The notes beneath the pieces were generated by a model. That model was not told the origin of the DNA. It did not search any database and saw only the letters and a list, made by a program, of their open reading frames with translations. DNA of 64,000 bases from Apostichopus japonicus (taxonomy: Eukaryota; Echinodermata; Holothuroidea; Aspidochirotida; Stichopodidae), in assembly GCF_037975245.1 (NCBI RefSeq), contig NC_092568.1, positions 3,288,001 through 3,352,000 on the forward strand, read 5' to 3'. Positions 36,401 through 51,400 of this stretch are shown here, piece by piece (the first letter of the stretch is position 1; every line of letters begins with the position of its first letter). The position numbers and the translations under genes are program-made.

Positions 36401-39400
36401 GTCAAAATTCATCTTTCATTAAGTATAAATGTTTTCATAGAACCCTCAGCTATTCTCTTTCTTGTTTGGCTAAATATGCAACATTAAAGGAAGAACAATA
36501 CAGATTATGAACTTAACATAATCAAATATATATAAAATATATAATTAATACACATATTGTGTACATATGTAGCACTGTATCGATATTTCACACATAATAC
36601 AACATATTGTGTAGATATGTATAGCACTGTATCGATATTTCACACACAATGCAAACATATTGTGTAGATATCTAGGACTGTATTGATATATCACACGCAA
36701 TACAAACATATTGTGTAGATATGTAGCACTGTATTGATATATCACACACAATACAAACATATTGTGTAGATATGTAGCACTGTATTGATATATCACACAC
36801 AATCCAAACATATTGTGTAGATATGTAGCACTGTATTGATATATCACACGTAATACAACATATTGTGTAGATATGTAGCACTGTATTGATATATCACACG
36901 TAATACAACATATTGTGTAGATATGAAGCACTGTATTGATATATCACACACAATCCAAACATATTGTGTAGATATGTAGCACTGTATTGATATATCACAC
37001 GTAATACAACATATTGTGTAGATATGTAGCACTGTATTGATATATCACACGTAATACAACATATTGTGTAGATATGTAGCACTGTATTGATATTTCACAC
37101 ACAATACAAACATATTGTGTAGATATGTAGCACTGTATTGATATATCACACGTAATACAACATATTGTGTAGATATGTAGCACTGTATCGATATTTCACA
37201 CACAATACAAACATATTGTGTAGATATGTAGCACTGTATTGATATATCACACGTAATACAACATATTGTGTAGATATGTAGCACTGTATTGATATATCAC
37301 ACACAATACAAACATATTGTGTAGATATGTAGCACTGTATCGATATTTCACACACAATACAAACATATTGTGTAGATATGTAGCACTGTATTGATATTTC
37401 ACACACAATACAAACATATTGTGTAGATATGTAGCACTGTATTGATATATCACACACAATACAAACATATTGTGTAGATATGTAGCACTGTATCGATATT
37501 TCACACACAATACAAACATATTGTGTAGATATGTAGCACTGTATTGATATATCACACGTAATACAACATATTGTGTAGATATGTAGCACTGTATTGATAT
37601 TTCACACACAATACAAACATATTGTGTAGATATGTAGCACTGTATCGATATTTCACACACAATACAAACATATTGTGTAGATATGTAGCACTGTATCGAT
37701 ATTTCACACACAATACAAACATATTGTGTAGATATGTAGCACTGTATCCATATATCACACACAATACAAACATATTGTGTAGATATGTAGCACTGAATAG
37801 TCTGGTGTTGCATACAGCAGGCTGGTACAGGAACTAGTAAATTACTACAAAAATGCAAAGATGTACTATTCTCCACCAAATGTTACTCAAAACAGGACTG
37901 CTACTTATTAGACACCTTCTTAGGTGCATCACATATCAAATTCCATACTTTTACCGTTAGGTCATTCTTCACATTTACAAATTCCCTCTACGAGATATCT
38001 CTACATATATTGTAAAATATTCACAGTTAACAAAGTCTGTTTTGCTGAAATGATATCGTCATTAATAGTTTAGACTGACTGCAATCGGTATTCAAGACAA
38101 GTTCACTTACAAGATGGGTATCTTGAAGCCTTTGGCCTCTTGCAGAGCTTTACGGTAGCTGGTGAAGTTACTGGCGGACGTCAATAGTTCTGTCATTTCA
38201 GATATCGTCTGTCATGAGAAATGTTGATCAAATATAAACACGTTCACATTATGAAAACGGACAAGAAAACAGATTAAGCTCAACAAAATAGAAAGAAGAA
38301 AGTGATAATTATCATCACACACACAAGAAGGAAAGGCAGGTAGGCCTGATCACGATTCAAAAAGTCCTTCTGCTACAGAGGGGTAGGATAAATAAATAAT
38401 TTTTTTGGACATTATTGTTGACTCAGGGGAAATCTTGTCACACCTTGCAAAACTTACCTTCTGCGTTTCGGATGATACGTGCGCATACGACTGTCGCAAC
38501 CTCGCAAGGCAGCTGTGTGTGAGTCCTCCCACAACAGCCATCAGTGTGTTGAAGTTTTTTAATCTTCTTAATCTCTGCAGAAATGGGAAAGAAGAAAAAA
38601 TAGTTTATTATCAAAGATGATGCAATTAACTTTACCAATCATTCCAATTAATGTCATATTTATGAAACATATTAAAGATATGTAACAAGGTAAAAATATA
38701 TGAGAGTAAGAGCAGGCAATGTTAAACTGGAAAGACATAGGGCGGGGGGGGGGGGGCGAGAGAAGGCACAGGTGCTCCAACTTCAACCAGCATTTTTATA
38801 CCTTTGAGGAATTTTGAGAAATAATGTTGAATATGAAGTTTGCCTACCATATTAGATGTTGTAGATTTTGCTCAAACTAGGTATAGTGAAATTCTGATTG
38901 TCTGGGCCATTTACTCCGAGCAATGTTTTGCTCTGACCCTCATAGAAAAGTAATTGAGAACTACTGCTTTAGACACATTGAAGTGAGAGTACTATTCTTG
39001 TGGGGAGACAGGTAAGTGAGAACCATTTTTAAGCAAACAGCTGAAAATCCATCTGTTAAAATATACCCCACTACAAAACGTGACACTAGTACTGCTGACT
39101 CAGAGACGGATACTACACGTAAGGGTTCTGTTTTACCTTTAACTGGAAAATCAAAACCAAATAACTTGAAGCAATAAGAAAGCTTTCAATGTCAACAGGA
39201 CATTCTACCTCACGGATGGCTATTCCGTCTGTTCTCTTTAATCAATGCAGCTAATTACATTCATAAACAATGAAGGACATACGGAAACCAAGGAACACTT
39301 TGGGTCAACCTAATTAATGCTTTGTTACGGTCACCTCTGGGCTGAGAGGTCTTTGTTTTGTATATAAACAAAGAGTTTCAAAGTACATTTACAGGGGTTT

Positions 39401-42400
39401 GAAAAGATCTCAGATCAGTTTGGTTCTCTTTGCAAAATCTGTACAAAGTCTACAAAACAAAACAGTAGCAAGGTATGTTGACATAGGATGAAGTAGACTC
39501 AGTTATTCTGATTCTGGTTGTATGAACCAAGCAAGCTCTGGTACAATATCCCAGCAGCATTAAAAAGCCATGGCAACAGAATAGGCCAGGGTTGGAGAGT
39601 GTGAAGTCAGGGGGGAGGGGTGGTGGGGTGAGTGGTGGTTTGGTCATTTGACTGGAACTTCCTATGAAATGAGGGGGATGTAATAAATTACACACAAGTA
39701 ACTTCTACCTTCTTGAGGAAACATTAACAAGAGAAGTAAGTACTTTGGGGTGTTTTAGCCATTGTTTACTTGTTTTATGTATCCAGCCTCCACAAAAGCA
39801 AGTACCGACTGACTCATGGGTGGCATTCACCAATAACCCTCTCTCCATCCAAGCCCAGACGTCAAAGGAGGATTCTCCTAGTACAGTGTGCTTGCTTTCA
39901 CAAGTAGTGGCTTGCATTCTCCTAAACCAGGGTTATCCAACCTTTTGCAGAGGAGGGCCACATGGAATGATTATGATGAAGGAGGGGGCCGCATGAACCC
40001 TACGCTCGATTTTTCGATTTTTTGCCCGAAGCACAAGGCAATAAAATGTGAGCACTGCGCGCGGAGCGCACTGATTTATTTTCCTTCCTGATAAAACAGA
40101 TGAATAAAGTCCAGCCGCCCCCCCCCCCCTCCGCTGAGAGTGTCACACAAACTGACCTGTATGCAGTTTTTCAACCCAGAAGGTTCGAATGATTGATTAT
40201 ATGCTTCAAATTGTTATCAATAAATCTGCTCATTAAAATTTCGCACCGTAGAGCATCTCTTGCGGGCCGGACGCAACCCTGCGGCGGGCCGGACTGTGGC
40301 CCGCGGTCCGAAAGTTGGACAACCCTGTCCTAAACCGTTATGTAGAAGCTTCACGATTTGCATAAAAGGGAAGAAAGGTACTCAGCTGTGACCAATTTGC
40401 TAGCCATTGCATCTGCCATGCATGCAAAACCACAGATACACAGTCGAAGCAGTAGTGACGTAAAGATCATCCATTCCATTTCCATCTTCAACTGCCACTG
40501 CCTCTGACCACCTCAGGTACATAGTACTTAAGTATGCCTCTGACCACCTCAGCTTGTAACTTACCTTCGCTACCTCCACAAACTTGGTTATGACCTCAGC
40601 CCTCTGTCTTGGCGTATGCCTACTGAGAACCATACACTGTATCCACTGGGAGATCCCGTTAAAGAGGCCTATCGACCTCTCCAGCTTCAAGTTGTCCCTC
40701 AGATGACCTGTCAGCGCGTAGCTCTTTAAATCGCCAAACTGGAGAGAGAGACGAGAGAGACAGAGGAACAGGATTTATTGGCTGCTACCACAAGTGAGAA
40801 AACTATTTACCAATTATGGGTACGGACCAGATCAAAGCTAAGAACTTTCACCGGTTGAATATGCTAGCTTTGTGGTGTCAGGGTTAAAATCCCATTCATG
40901 TATCTCTTCCCTCACATGCCCCCCCACCCCCCCACTCCCACCTTCTCCCAAATTAGCTGAAAATGCTCATTAAAAACCAAATCTCATGAGGCAGACACTT
41001 CCCTGTGGTATGTTTGCTGGTTGTCTGCTAAATTACAATGGAATTCTATGGATATGCTCAAATATTATCTACCTTGTTTTTGAGTGCAAATATTAAACAG
41101 AAAGCAGTTCCCTTTAAAAAACGTCATAAATTTGACATACACCTCCTTAACCGTTAAACGTACCACAATCATCAAACGAAGAAAATCAATTTTTTTTTTT
41201 TTTTTGTATTAAAGAAGGTTGCATTTGCATCGTCAGAAACAGAATTAGCTTGCCGCAACATGATACAAAGGACATTTCTCCGCTGTGACGAAGTCTGACA
41301 CTCTCATGTTGACAGAGCAGTTACAATACCGCTTCATACGTACATAGTTTCACCCTTTTTATCATCGTTCAAGAATATGGAGTGTAAATGTGTCGTTGCG
41401 TGTCAAAAACGACCTAAGAAAATATTGATTCAATATTTTTCTTCTCATATTTGAGTTTAAAGTCCACAATGTCATAATTGTGTAGTCAACTATGTGCTCT
41501 GTGTAATATGGGACAGAATTTCATATCATTACTAAAAAATCTTTCTCATTATGACAAACATTTTTTCGTTTTTACTTGTAACACTTTTTAGTGATAAATC
41601 AAAAAAAAAAAAAAATTAAATTCAGAGTCAACATAGACCAAATTTGTTGTATGTTAATCAAGGTTATACAGACCTTCAAGTGAGTACATTGATTGAGATA
41701 AGTAAGTGTAAAATCACTTGGAAAGTATGTAACACATGACTGGGAATGTTTTATACAATTTATATACTGTCTGCAAAATGTATCAATGAACTTATAACAT
41801 AGCAAAGGTTAAAAGGACATGGCAGTTTGTGCACAAATAAAGAACTGCCTTCTTGACTGAATAAAAGACTGTTAAATTTATAGGTTTTCAGAAAAGGGAT
41901 TTACATCAAATATTTTTTATTCAAAAATAAATAGAAATGACATCAGATACTGTTTACCATTCCATAACATTTTAAATTATTTTATTAAGGTGTCAAGTCT
42001 AACAACTGTGAGAATAACAAAGCGTTTGCGTCCCAAACATTTTCATTTCACCTCCATTTTAAGCCTGTGAGACTGAACAAAAATTTGTTGCATAAAAAAA
42101 GACAAAAAAAAAAACCGGTTGTCAGATTAAAAAAAGAAAACTTAAATTATAAGAAGTAAAAACTATAGACAGAAAGAAAAACAAAGAGTATTAATTAATT
42201 TCAATCCTCACAAAAATCTTTTGTCTTCATTACCATTTATCTAAAGACAATATAATACTTGTCAATATGGGAGTACCTGGGAGCATTCAACACACACATA
42301 TACAGTGATTTTACGAGAGGCTTCCCAATTAATCTGCTTCTGCGTTTGTCGTAGTCGCCGTGTCTTACGTCACTTGTGACGGTGAACGACTGAAATACCC

Positions 42401-45400
42401 TCTTACTGCCATTGATAAATGTATCGTATGCCCTTGTTTGCTTGCGCACATTGCGAAAGGTTAAAAAGTGGCAAACAGTTATTTTTAACTTATTGCCAAC
42501 AAATTAGGCCCAGGATGCAACATCGCCAAAGCCTATTTGCGTAATAAACGCACACCAAGCACTCAGCTGAAATTTAATCAGTCTAACAGTTTGCCGACAA
42601 TAGACAGCCAATCAAAAGGTTCTCAAAGCGTCGTAATCCTCACCACGATGGGATAACGCCGCTTGTTGCTAGGCAACCAACAATTAAAATTACCCTCTCA
42701 AAAAGTGAAGGAGAACAAGTATTGGGCTTACAGCTAACACTTTTCAATTTCTAACATTCTTCTTAGTTGATGAGGTGGTTCTTGCAAAATCTTTGCCCCA
42801 CATATCGAGCCGAACCATCGCTACCAACAGCAGGGTATAAATGGTTTCACATTTTACCATGTCTCAACTACAGTAGAGTGATGAAAGCAAATGAACTTGA
42901 ATAAAGCTGTTTGTTGCGGCTTCATATCCAATGTTGCAATTCATCAATCATCTCACGAAGATGGTTTGGGACTAAATATCTCCTACTAAACAACTACAGG
43001 AGCATAAAATATGTAGTTAGTTTGTTGAATTCTCAAGAAAATGTTACTGCCTCTGAAGTCTAAACCCTACCATGCTTTCAGAGCACATGCACATGATGTA
43101 TATACCTAATTTGCATATTAAAAACTGGGCAGATGATCTTATTATTATTATTATATCAAACTGATCAACTAGCTGATTAACACTATTTTGGATCAGAACA
43201 TGCCATTTAGTTTGTTAAAATTTGGTTAATTTACGTGAGCAGAAAATCTGTTTATATTTGGAGAATGAAAAAAAAGTTTGTATATAATTAGGGGAAGGAA
43301 TCAAAATCTTGTTGATTTTGGACAGGTGCTTGTTTTAAATGCAATGGTATATTTAAATTTGGCAAGAATACACCAAAAGAATTCCTGGATATTGAAATTC
43401 GGGGCGTTCCATTGTTGATCATTCTTGAGAGTGTAAAATTTAACGTTATAATAACCCTGACCAATCCATTCTAGTTTTGGAGAAGACGAAATTTCACAAC
43501 ACGTTATGCATTTCTTCGACATTTTTAGAATATTTCTACACCATGAACACACCACTTTGCACAAGGCTGATATGTGTACAGTGTTGTCCAATAGTAACAC
43601 ATACTGAATAAAGCAGTGTAGCATTGAATTTAAACACCACCCATCCACCAACTGACATTTCCTTCTTGTTTTACTTTATAGATTGGCACCTTAAGATGGA
43701 AAAGCTTCCCTCCATCGCAAAATATCAGTTACGGTTTTAGGCTAGCTGAGATTTTGAAAGTGTTTGTCCCGTTGACGACTTCAATGTGTGAAATTATTGG
43801 TCGGTGCTCCTGTTGGTAACGTAAACATCGAAATAAACAAGGAGGCACAAAATTAAAAAATAAATTATTAAACATTGATTCCCGATTTGGAACAGGGTTA
43901 TAACACTATATACCTAAAGGCGATACAGTTGCTGATCCAAATAGAAACCACCAGCAAGTTCACTTGTAAGATAGAAGGGCAAGTTAGTGGAGACCAAGGG
44001 AAAGATAATCATAATCATAATAAAAACAAATTTAATCGTGGGATCGACGAAGAACTGGTACGACTGTTTGGACTTGCCCAGCTCACCCTAGATAGTGGCA
44101 GCGTTATAGAGGTATCACATGACTGTTTTAATACCGAACAGGTCAACACACTTTCCTTTTCACTACCAGCTTGGATAATGCACAAACCACTGACACCAAT
44201 TGGCAGACACAATGTTTATATCAAGATAGTTTAGAATGATATGCAATGTCAGCTTTCAATGGAAAAAACTCATTTGTTTTTTTTATACCCAATCCTTACC
44301 CTAACCTTGAAATTCAATCCCTGTAATTGGTACATGCAGCTATTAAAAGTCATTAATAATGTTTGGCATCAACTATATGCTAGAGAGTCAACTAATGGTC
44401 ACTCATGTTAAGAAAGTTGGAAAGAAGTTTTAACATATACAGTAGGCCTATATATAGCCACTCTGAGCTTTTTGACCTTTACTCTATTTCTAAGAATTAA
44501 TGAATATTAATATTGAATACTCACATTGACTCTCCTGAATATTTTGTATTCCAGGTAAGTCAGGTGATCGGCCAGCTCCTTCGGTTCCACTCTATTGAAG
44601 ACCAAGGAGACTTTCCTGTTGGTTCTGGCTGACGGGTGTCGGACTGAAATGACCCGCATCCAGTCATAGGAGGGACTGCAAGGGGGGGTGGACAAATAAA
44701 AAGGTGTTATGCTTAACATCAGAGCTACATGACAATTAGTTTGTTACTTTTGTGTTTATAAAAGTTAAATCTAACACACCCACTTATACACACAAAACAA
44801 TGTAGAAGGATACTTAGGCAAGCTCTCTCTCTCCCCCTTGCCCCACCTCCCCCCCTTCTCACCCTCCATCATACAGTGTTTAAGGATTTATAATGCTGGA
44901 TTCCAAAAGTCATAGAGAAAATATGCTCACTCTTAAACATTTCCAAACATCCAGACCAAACATTACTGTTTGAAAAAGAAAATTTAACAATCCTACAGAA
45001 AACTCCTGGGTGGTGTTGGTCGATCACCAAACCGCAGCCCTAGTCCCCTTAATTATTCTATCAGTTTCATAAATGAAATAATAGTAAATTTTGATTTGAA
45101 AAGTTTGGTATAAAGTACATACAGGAGAGTAGTAAATGTATGTAAAACTTTTACATCTAGATATCAAGTTATGGAACTTGACAAATAAGGGACAGAAATA
45201 TGGTGACTGCCATGATCCTGATATCGAGATGAAAAAAGGTTTTTTTTTTTTGTCAACTCTGCTTAATTTTATGGATCACTAGGAATAGAATCATCAATGC
45301 TTATTATTAGACTCTGGAGATGACATTTCATCCAAATTTCCTTTGGTGTTTATTGTCTGAAGCCGATTCCGGAGAGAATTTTCAATTTATGAGAGTCGAT

Positions 45401-48400
45401 CAAACAGTAGGTTGTCTGACATCACAAACACATTTTATATAGTGTGTTTTCTAATAAATGCACATCACCCATGGTAACCAGTCACCCTGGATGAGAATTG
45501 GTATTCATTTAAACCTCCCACAATATCAGCGAGCCTGGGATAAGTCACTCAACTGTTGGTAGAGCTCTGTATTGGTCGTGAGAGATCAGTTTAATATGCA
45601 TCATTAGGTAGTTTGCATTAAGTAGGTAACTATTGTTGGAAGTCTCATTTCATGTTAGCGAGTTGAATCCTATTTGAGTTCTATTAAGAGCTCCTTCAGG
45701 ACAAAGGATTGTGGTTCCAAAGACTATGGTATATAGATATCTGTATATATATTTTATACTTTGTTTCTTTGGCAAAAAACACTGCAAGGAGGATTTGAAA
45801 CATGTACATTTTAACACCAAAACTGAGGTCAAATAAATTAACAACAGTGGATGGGACGGGGGGGGGGGGTGGGGGAAGGAGCTCGTGGACCCAGTCGAGA
45901 GTATAAAAATTATGCAAGATACCTGAAGATCAGACCAACCAAAGGCCTCCCCGTTCACCAGCAAGCTGGTTATAACTACATAATTATTCCCCTCCCCCAT
46001 CCCAAGTTTCCGCACCCCCTTGTGTAAGATACACACTACATACCTCATGTCACTTCATATCATTGGCATTACCAGATTTCTGCTCGCTGACAGTGTTGTA
46101 CATGACATACCTTTCGACACCAGCAGGAACATGAACCCTAATTATATTAGTGCTTACGCTTTAGAGCTTATTTACTCTAGCTAACATCTATTTTTAGCAT
46201 TTATTGGCAAGGACTGTGGCATGTGTTGATTAATTACATTGCTGGGTAACGAGAAGGGTTCTTTTTCCACGAAACAGGCACTCTGGATGGCTGAGAGTGT
46301 CACTGTAACGAAACACACTTCGATCATGTTCCGTTCATTATAACAAAGAGCATCCTGTAAACACGCTTTGACAGTGATTAATGGTGCGAACAGAGTTTAG
46401 CTACCCTCGAAAACGTGTCTACTACAGATTTAAATTTCTTGGAAATCGAGGGACATGCAATCAAATATATATATTGACACATTTCCAGTGAGGAGAACAG
46501 ATTATTGTTTGAATCATCTCATGAAAAATTAAACAACCAGAAAGCCACTTGGCTTTATGATTCCGTGCCATATAATTTGCTCACAATTCAAAATAGCTAT
46601 CTGATTAACGTAGAACAAGTGAGTTACATATGTCCAAGAATCAGTTGAGAACCAGAAAAGATCAGAGATTACCAGCTCTTATTTGTAGCACTCCATTGTG
46701 GGCATCAACCATTTCATTCAGTGGTATTATAAAGAATTTTATAGTGTAGAGTTCCTATTCAAAAAATGTTTCAATATGCAGAGAGAACAGTCTTTCAATG
46801 TGAAATATAGACATATAGATGTATTCATGAATGAAAGGATATTTCTTTTCTTTTTTTACCAACTCAGCTCTGCTACCAACCACCCCTTTAAATAATTGTT
46901 ATTAATGAATGAGAGTTACATGACATTGTTTATACATTGTGAAATATTTCACAACTTACTGCCAGAGTAAAACTCACCTGGCACAAACAACAAAGAGAAA
47001 ATGGCCAATTTTGAGACCATTTGAGATAACCTTTTGACCCCTGAGGCAATTTTGGCACCATTTGAGATAACATGTTGACCCGGCCTTGAAGCTCAGAGGG
47101 TGAAAACTGATAAGAGCCCTTATGAATGTGTTAAAGTAGGACTATCAACTCTTTGAATCAGATTCATTTTCCTGGATGACTTTGTTTTGTTGAAGACCTG
47201 TACAGTCCCTTCACAAAACTAAACTGAACTTCACTAAATGAAAATCAGAGCTTTGGAGAAGGCTCATATTAATTTGTAGCTTTAATTTTGAAGTTATCAT
47301 GTTTAAAAGGTTCTCAGACTTTGACACATGTTGACCTCATTTGGTCTTTGACCTCTACCAACTTCAATTTTGATTCTTGTACTCTCCAAGCTGGATCTAC
47401 ATACTAAGTATGAAGTTCAAGAAAGATGTATTTCTTGAGTTTCATCATCTACAAGATTTTCAGACTTTGACATAAACATTGACCACAAAAAGACCTTTGA
47501 CCTCCACAAATTCAACAGGGTTCTTGCACTCACCAAGCTGGATCTACATACCAAGTACCAAATCCAACACAAATGTTCTTTTGAGCTATCGTGTTTACAA
47601 AGTTTTCAGACTATTGAACTCTGTTGACCCCAGATGACCATTGATTCATGTACTCAATAGGACGAACCCACATGCATAGCAAGTATGAAATTAAGCCACC
47701 AGGAGCTTTTTGAGTTGGTGTTAGCAGGCGAGTGTCACATACACACACGCACCCACGCATAAACACACGCCGTCACCATCGCATAGATTTCTCCTGCCTC
47801 CAGCAAGGAATCAAAGACCTTGTTCAGCAATTAACCATGGACAGATATTAATCATAGCATGTAGTAGAGCATAACAAAATTAATCTTCGTCAACAATTTT
47901 TTTCCCTTTTTAAATGACTTGCAGTATTTGTCAGTGCACTTAGTTTCCCAGCCTCCAAATAAAATATGATGAAATATGTAGGCAGCAAGTAAGCGGCCTA
48001 AAAATACAAAAAAGCATGAAGAGGGGGGTTTTACGAGTTGAAACTGGCTAAAACTGTGAACAACGTTTGAGACTACAATGACCAAATAAGGTAACTTCGA
48101 GCATTTATATTCAAGAATAGGCATATGAAGTAACATGCCTTATAGCAGCATTCTCATTTGGCTGTACAGCAGTATTGGTATTACCATGATAGCTTCTGTA
48201 AATGTGGCAACAAGAGTTAGTTACATGAAAAAGAAATTGTAAACTAATCCGCAAAGGTTGGAACAAAACATGGCAACACTAACAGAGACATAGTTGGTTT
48301 CCTTTGCAGATGAGGTACCTAAGCCACAAGAATTGCTAGGTAGGTTGGAATGCCTATATATGTTTAGGAGACAGGTAAGAGGGGATATGAAGCCATGCAT

Positions 48401-51400
48401 TCAATAAAACACAAATGTTTAGTTTCCAGAATACTCTAAACATGTACATAGGTGTAGGAACAGGGAGACCTGCCCTCTCCCCTACCCCCCTCCCCTACCC
48501 CCTCCCCCCACTTTCCCCTTTGCAAGTAAGATAAGGAACATGCTTCAACTTCTCTTTACCATTTCAAACATGTTGTAGAAAGTTTTTAGAAATTTAAAAT
48601 GGAAAAAGATCATAAAAGCAAAAGTTGCTTACACATTGGAAATGTCAATGATATGATGGAGCTGGGAATTTCCTTCTGTTTCTAAGAGATTCTGGAACTG
48701 ACTCATTGTACTTGAGAGACCAGAATCTAAGTCAAAATGAACAGGAAAGTTGGAAATCCAGTACCTGTGAAACATTAAAAACATAGACAAGAATTAGTCA
48801 ATCATGAGCCTAAACTGTTCGAATGTTCATGTCACTACTCTGTTTGGACGTACCACTTGCAACAACCAATCACAGTTAAGCTTAAAATGACATTGATGTT
48901 TGCTAATTGTACACCAGGGAATATGATTGGCTACAATTACATACTGTAGTATCAAGGAATATATGGTACATAGTCCTGTATGCACTGAGAAGTGACCACT
49001 AAATGGCAGTATTACATTCATCAAATTATATAATCCAAACATTGTTTGCAAAATCAAGATATAAATCATGAAAAATACAAGGTATTTGGAAGGAGTTAAA
49101 TGGATTCAGAGGTAGGAGGATAGGTGATAAGACCTATGTGCTTCCCTCAGGCTCTTCCTTAATACTTCCCTGAATCAAATTCCTGGTTAAATTACAGATA
49201 CATGACAATCACTGCTCAGCAAGGTTGATTCAATTCTGACTACTAAATATCTTGTCAAATCCATCATTAACCATGGAGACTACCAAATGGCAAATAACAG
49301 ATCTGATTTTAATAGATCTGGGGCCATATAAACAGTTAACTTTTATGGGCTGAATGTGGGTCCTTGTGATTAGGTTCCATAACCTACTGTTCGCACTTTC
49401 TCAAACAAGACCAACTATGAAACTGGCACCACCATCCCTCAAAGGCTGAACCCAGAGATGCCAACCTCTTGACACAAAAAAACAGACTGAATATCCTAAA
49501 AAATCAGATTTTCACGAAAACTCGACACTGGCCGGTTGGCCCCGGGCCAGTAAAATGTCATGTTTACTGGTAAGAATGGGCAAGTAAAATGTTTGCTTTT
49601 TCATTAACATTTAATGAGAAAAGTGTAAAGCTGCCAATTCCGCGTATTTCCCGCCCATGTAGGCTTCTTGTTCAACGTGTTTGTCAGGGTTTGGGGGGTT
49701 ACTTGTACATGTTTCTATGTGATTCCGCTTCCTTTAAAAAAAAATATAAAAAAATAATTATTATTATTATTTTTTTTTTGAAAGATAAAAAATCGTATTT
49801 TCAAGAGGCAATATCGTATTATCGTATTTCACTTGTTTTATAGTACTAAATACGATAAAATCGTACTGGTTAGCATCTCTGTGAACCTCTCCCCTCGCCT
49901 GCCCCCAACCACCCACTCACTTCAACATCCAGAACCACATCGAGACACTGCAGTTTATCTTTTTATGACAGATTTATTCATGCATACCATTTCCACAGTC
50001 CATGTTCACTATGAATAATCTTGCTGACTGGCTGCATGAACTATTAAAACTGAAACACACACCTTACGGTGAAATGCTTCTCGTATCAATGAAAAGCCAA
50101 ACTACACGCACACAGTTTTGTACTTTTTTAATCTAGGGTAGTTGAAATGTAAGGATTTGATACAACCCTGGATATATTTATCAACCACACAGAAAAGAAA
50201 AGAAAAAGAAAAAAAAAAACTCATAGAATACACAGACAAACACCACACACACATAACCAGACCCAAATTTTGACTTGAGGTTATGACAACAACAAATTTA
50301 CCTAGGTAAGAATAAAATCCAATACCTTACACATACAGTCATTCACAAGATGCATTAGAGCTTCTATTTGATGGAGTTCCCTAATGACAACTCGTTCCAA
50401 AGATCGTTAAGATTTAGTGAGGCCTGTATCTTCTTTCACTGTGGCAGTCGCAGAAAGATGATTAGAAAGTAAGACACGACTGAGTTCATTGATTTAGAGA
50501 AGAAAAAAAACATCTACCTGTGTTGTTGTTTTACGTCGCATATGAAGACGAGCTAGTTTCACGCTGACCAAGTCATCTCTGTTGTTTTCTATAGATGTTT
50601 ATATTACAAGGCTAGGAAATTTCCATCATAAAAGACATACTATAATACCAGGACTACACAAATAGTAACATTCATGTTTGTTTGGGGAACCATCTGCATT
50701 GTCTGGACATAATTGTATCTATAGAAATGATTTAAACATCAAAACAGTTGACATGGTCAGATTACCTACACTGTTACACACACTACACACCAATCTTAAT
50801 ATTAATTTAAGATTAAAACAAACATTTCGATCTATACTAGATATGGGTTAGAATAGATTATACTCGTTTATCACTTCTAACTTATCTCTAAATGACTACT
50901 GAAAATGAAACAGACCAAAAAGAGCTAAATATAATTTTTAAAAGTTCTCTGAGACAAACACAAACCAAAGAAAGTTTGACGTTTCTGTCACAACGGAGTC
51001 ACCAGTTGGTAGTTGGCAGAAGGTCTGTCTTGTTCTTGTGACTCGTGAGCGAACCAAATCAAAAATTGAAATGCCAAGGAAACAGTTTTGACTTCCGTTG
51101 AGCTTGACACTAACCAGATCAAGTGAAAAGACGTTTTGCTATCAAACATATCTATAAAACAGTCAGCCAGAAAACAAGCTAGTTTAATACGCCGCCGATC
51201 AACTTTGGAAAAAAACAATAAATTATCAAATGAGGATGAATCAGAACTAAAAATATGTAGAGAAAAAAATATATATACACAGACTCAAACTTACGATTGC
51301 TCAACTTTTCTTCAAGACTGATATATAGGACATTTGCGCTTAGAAAAGGAAAAAGAAAACCCCAATGTTCCTTCATTTTCAAGTCTTATGTGATCCAATG

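Noticed and set aside
36545-37879. Many long minus-strand frames rich in Cys, Tyr and Ile, and a CRISPR-like look
   Set aside because: They come from a 50/51-bp satellite with no spacers; frames shift between unit length classes and have no splice or start context.
43875-44234. 119-residue plus-strand open frame
   Set aside because: Inside a RasGRP intron, no recognisable family, no splice context, composition like surrounding non-coding DNA.
50518-50577. Possible RasGRP exon before RYWI (minus strand, ending CACAG|gtagat)
   Set aside because: It could supply the AG of R-Y-W, but its frame has a TAG, a poor acceptor and three extra residues. The exon at 60509-60619 fits exactly.
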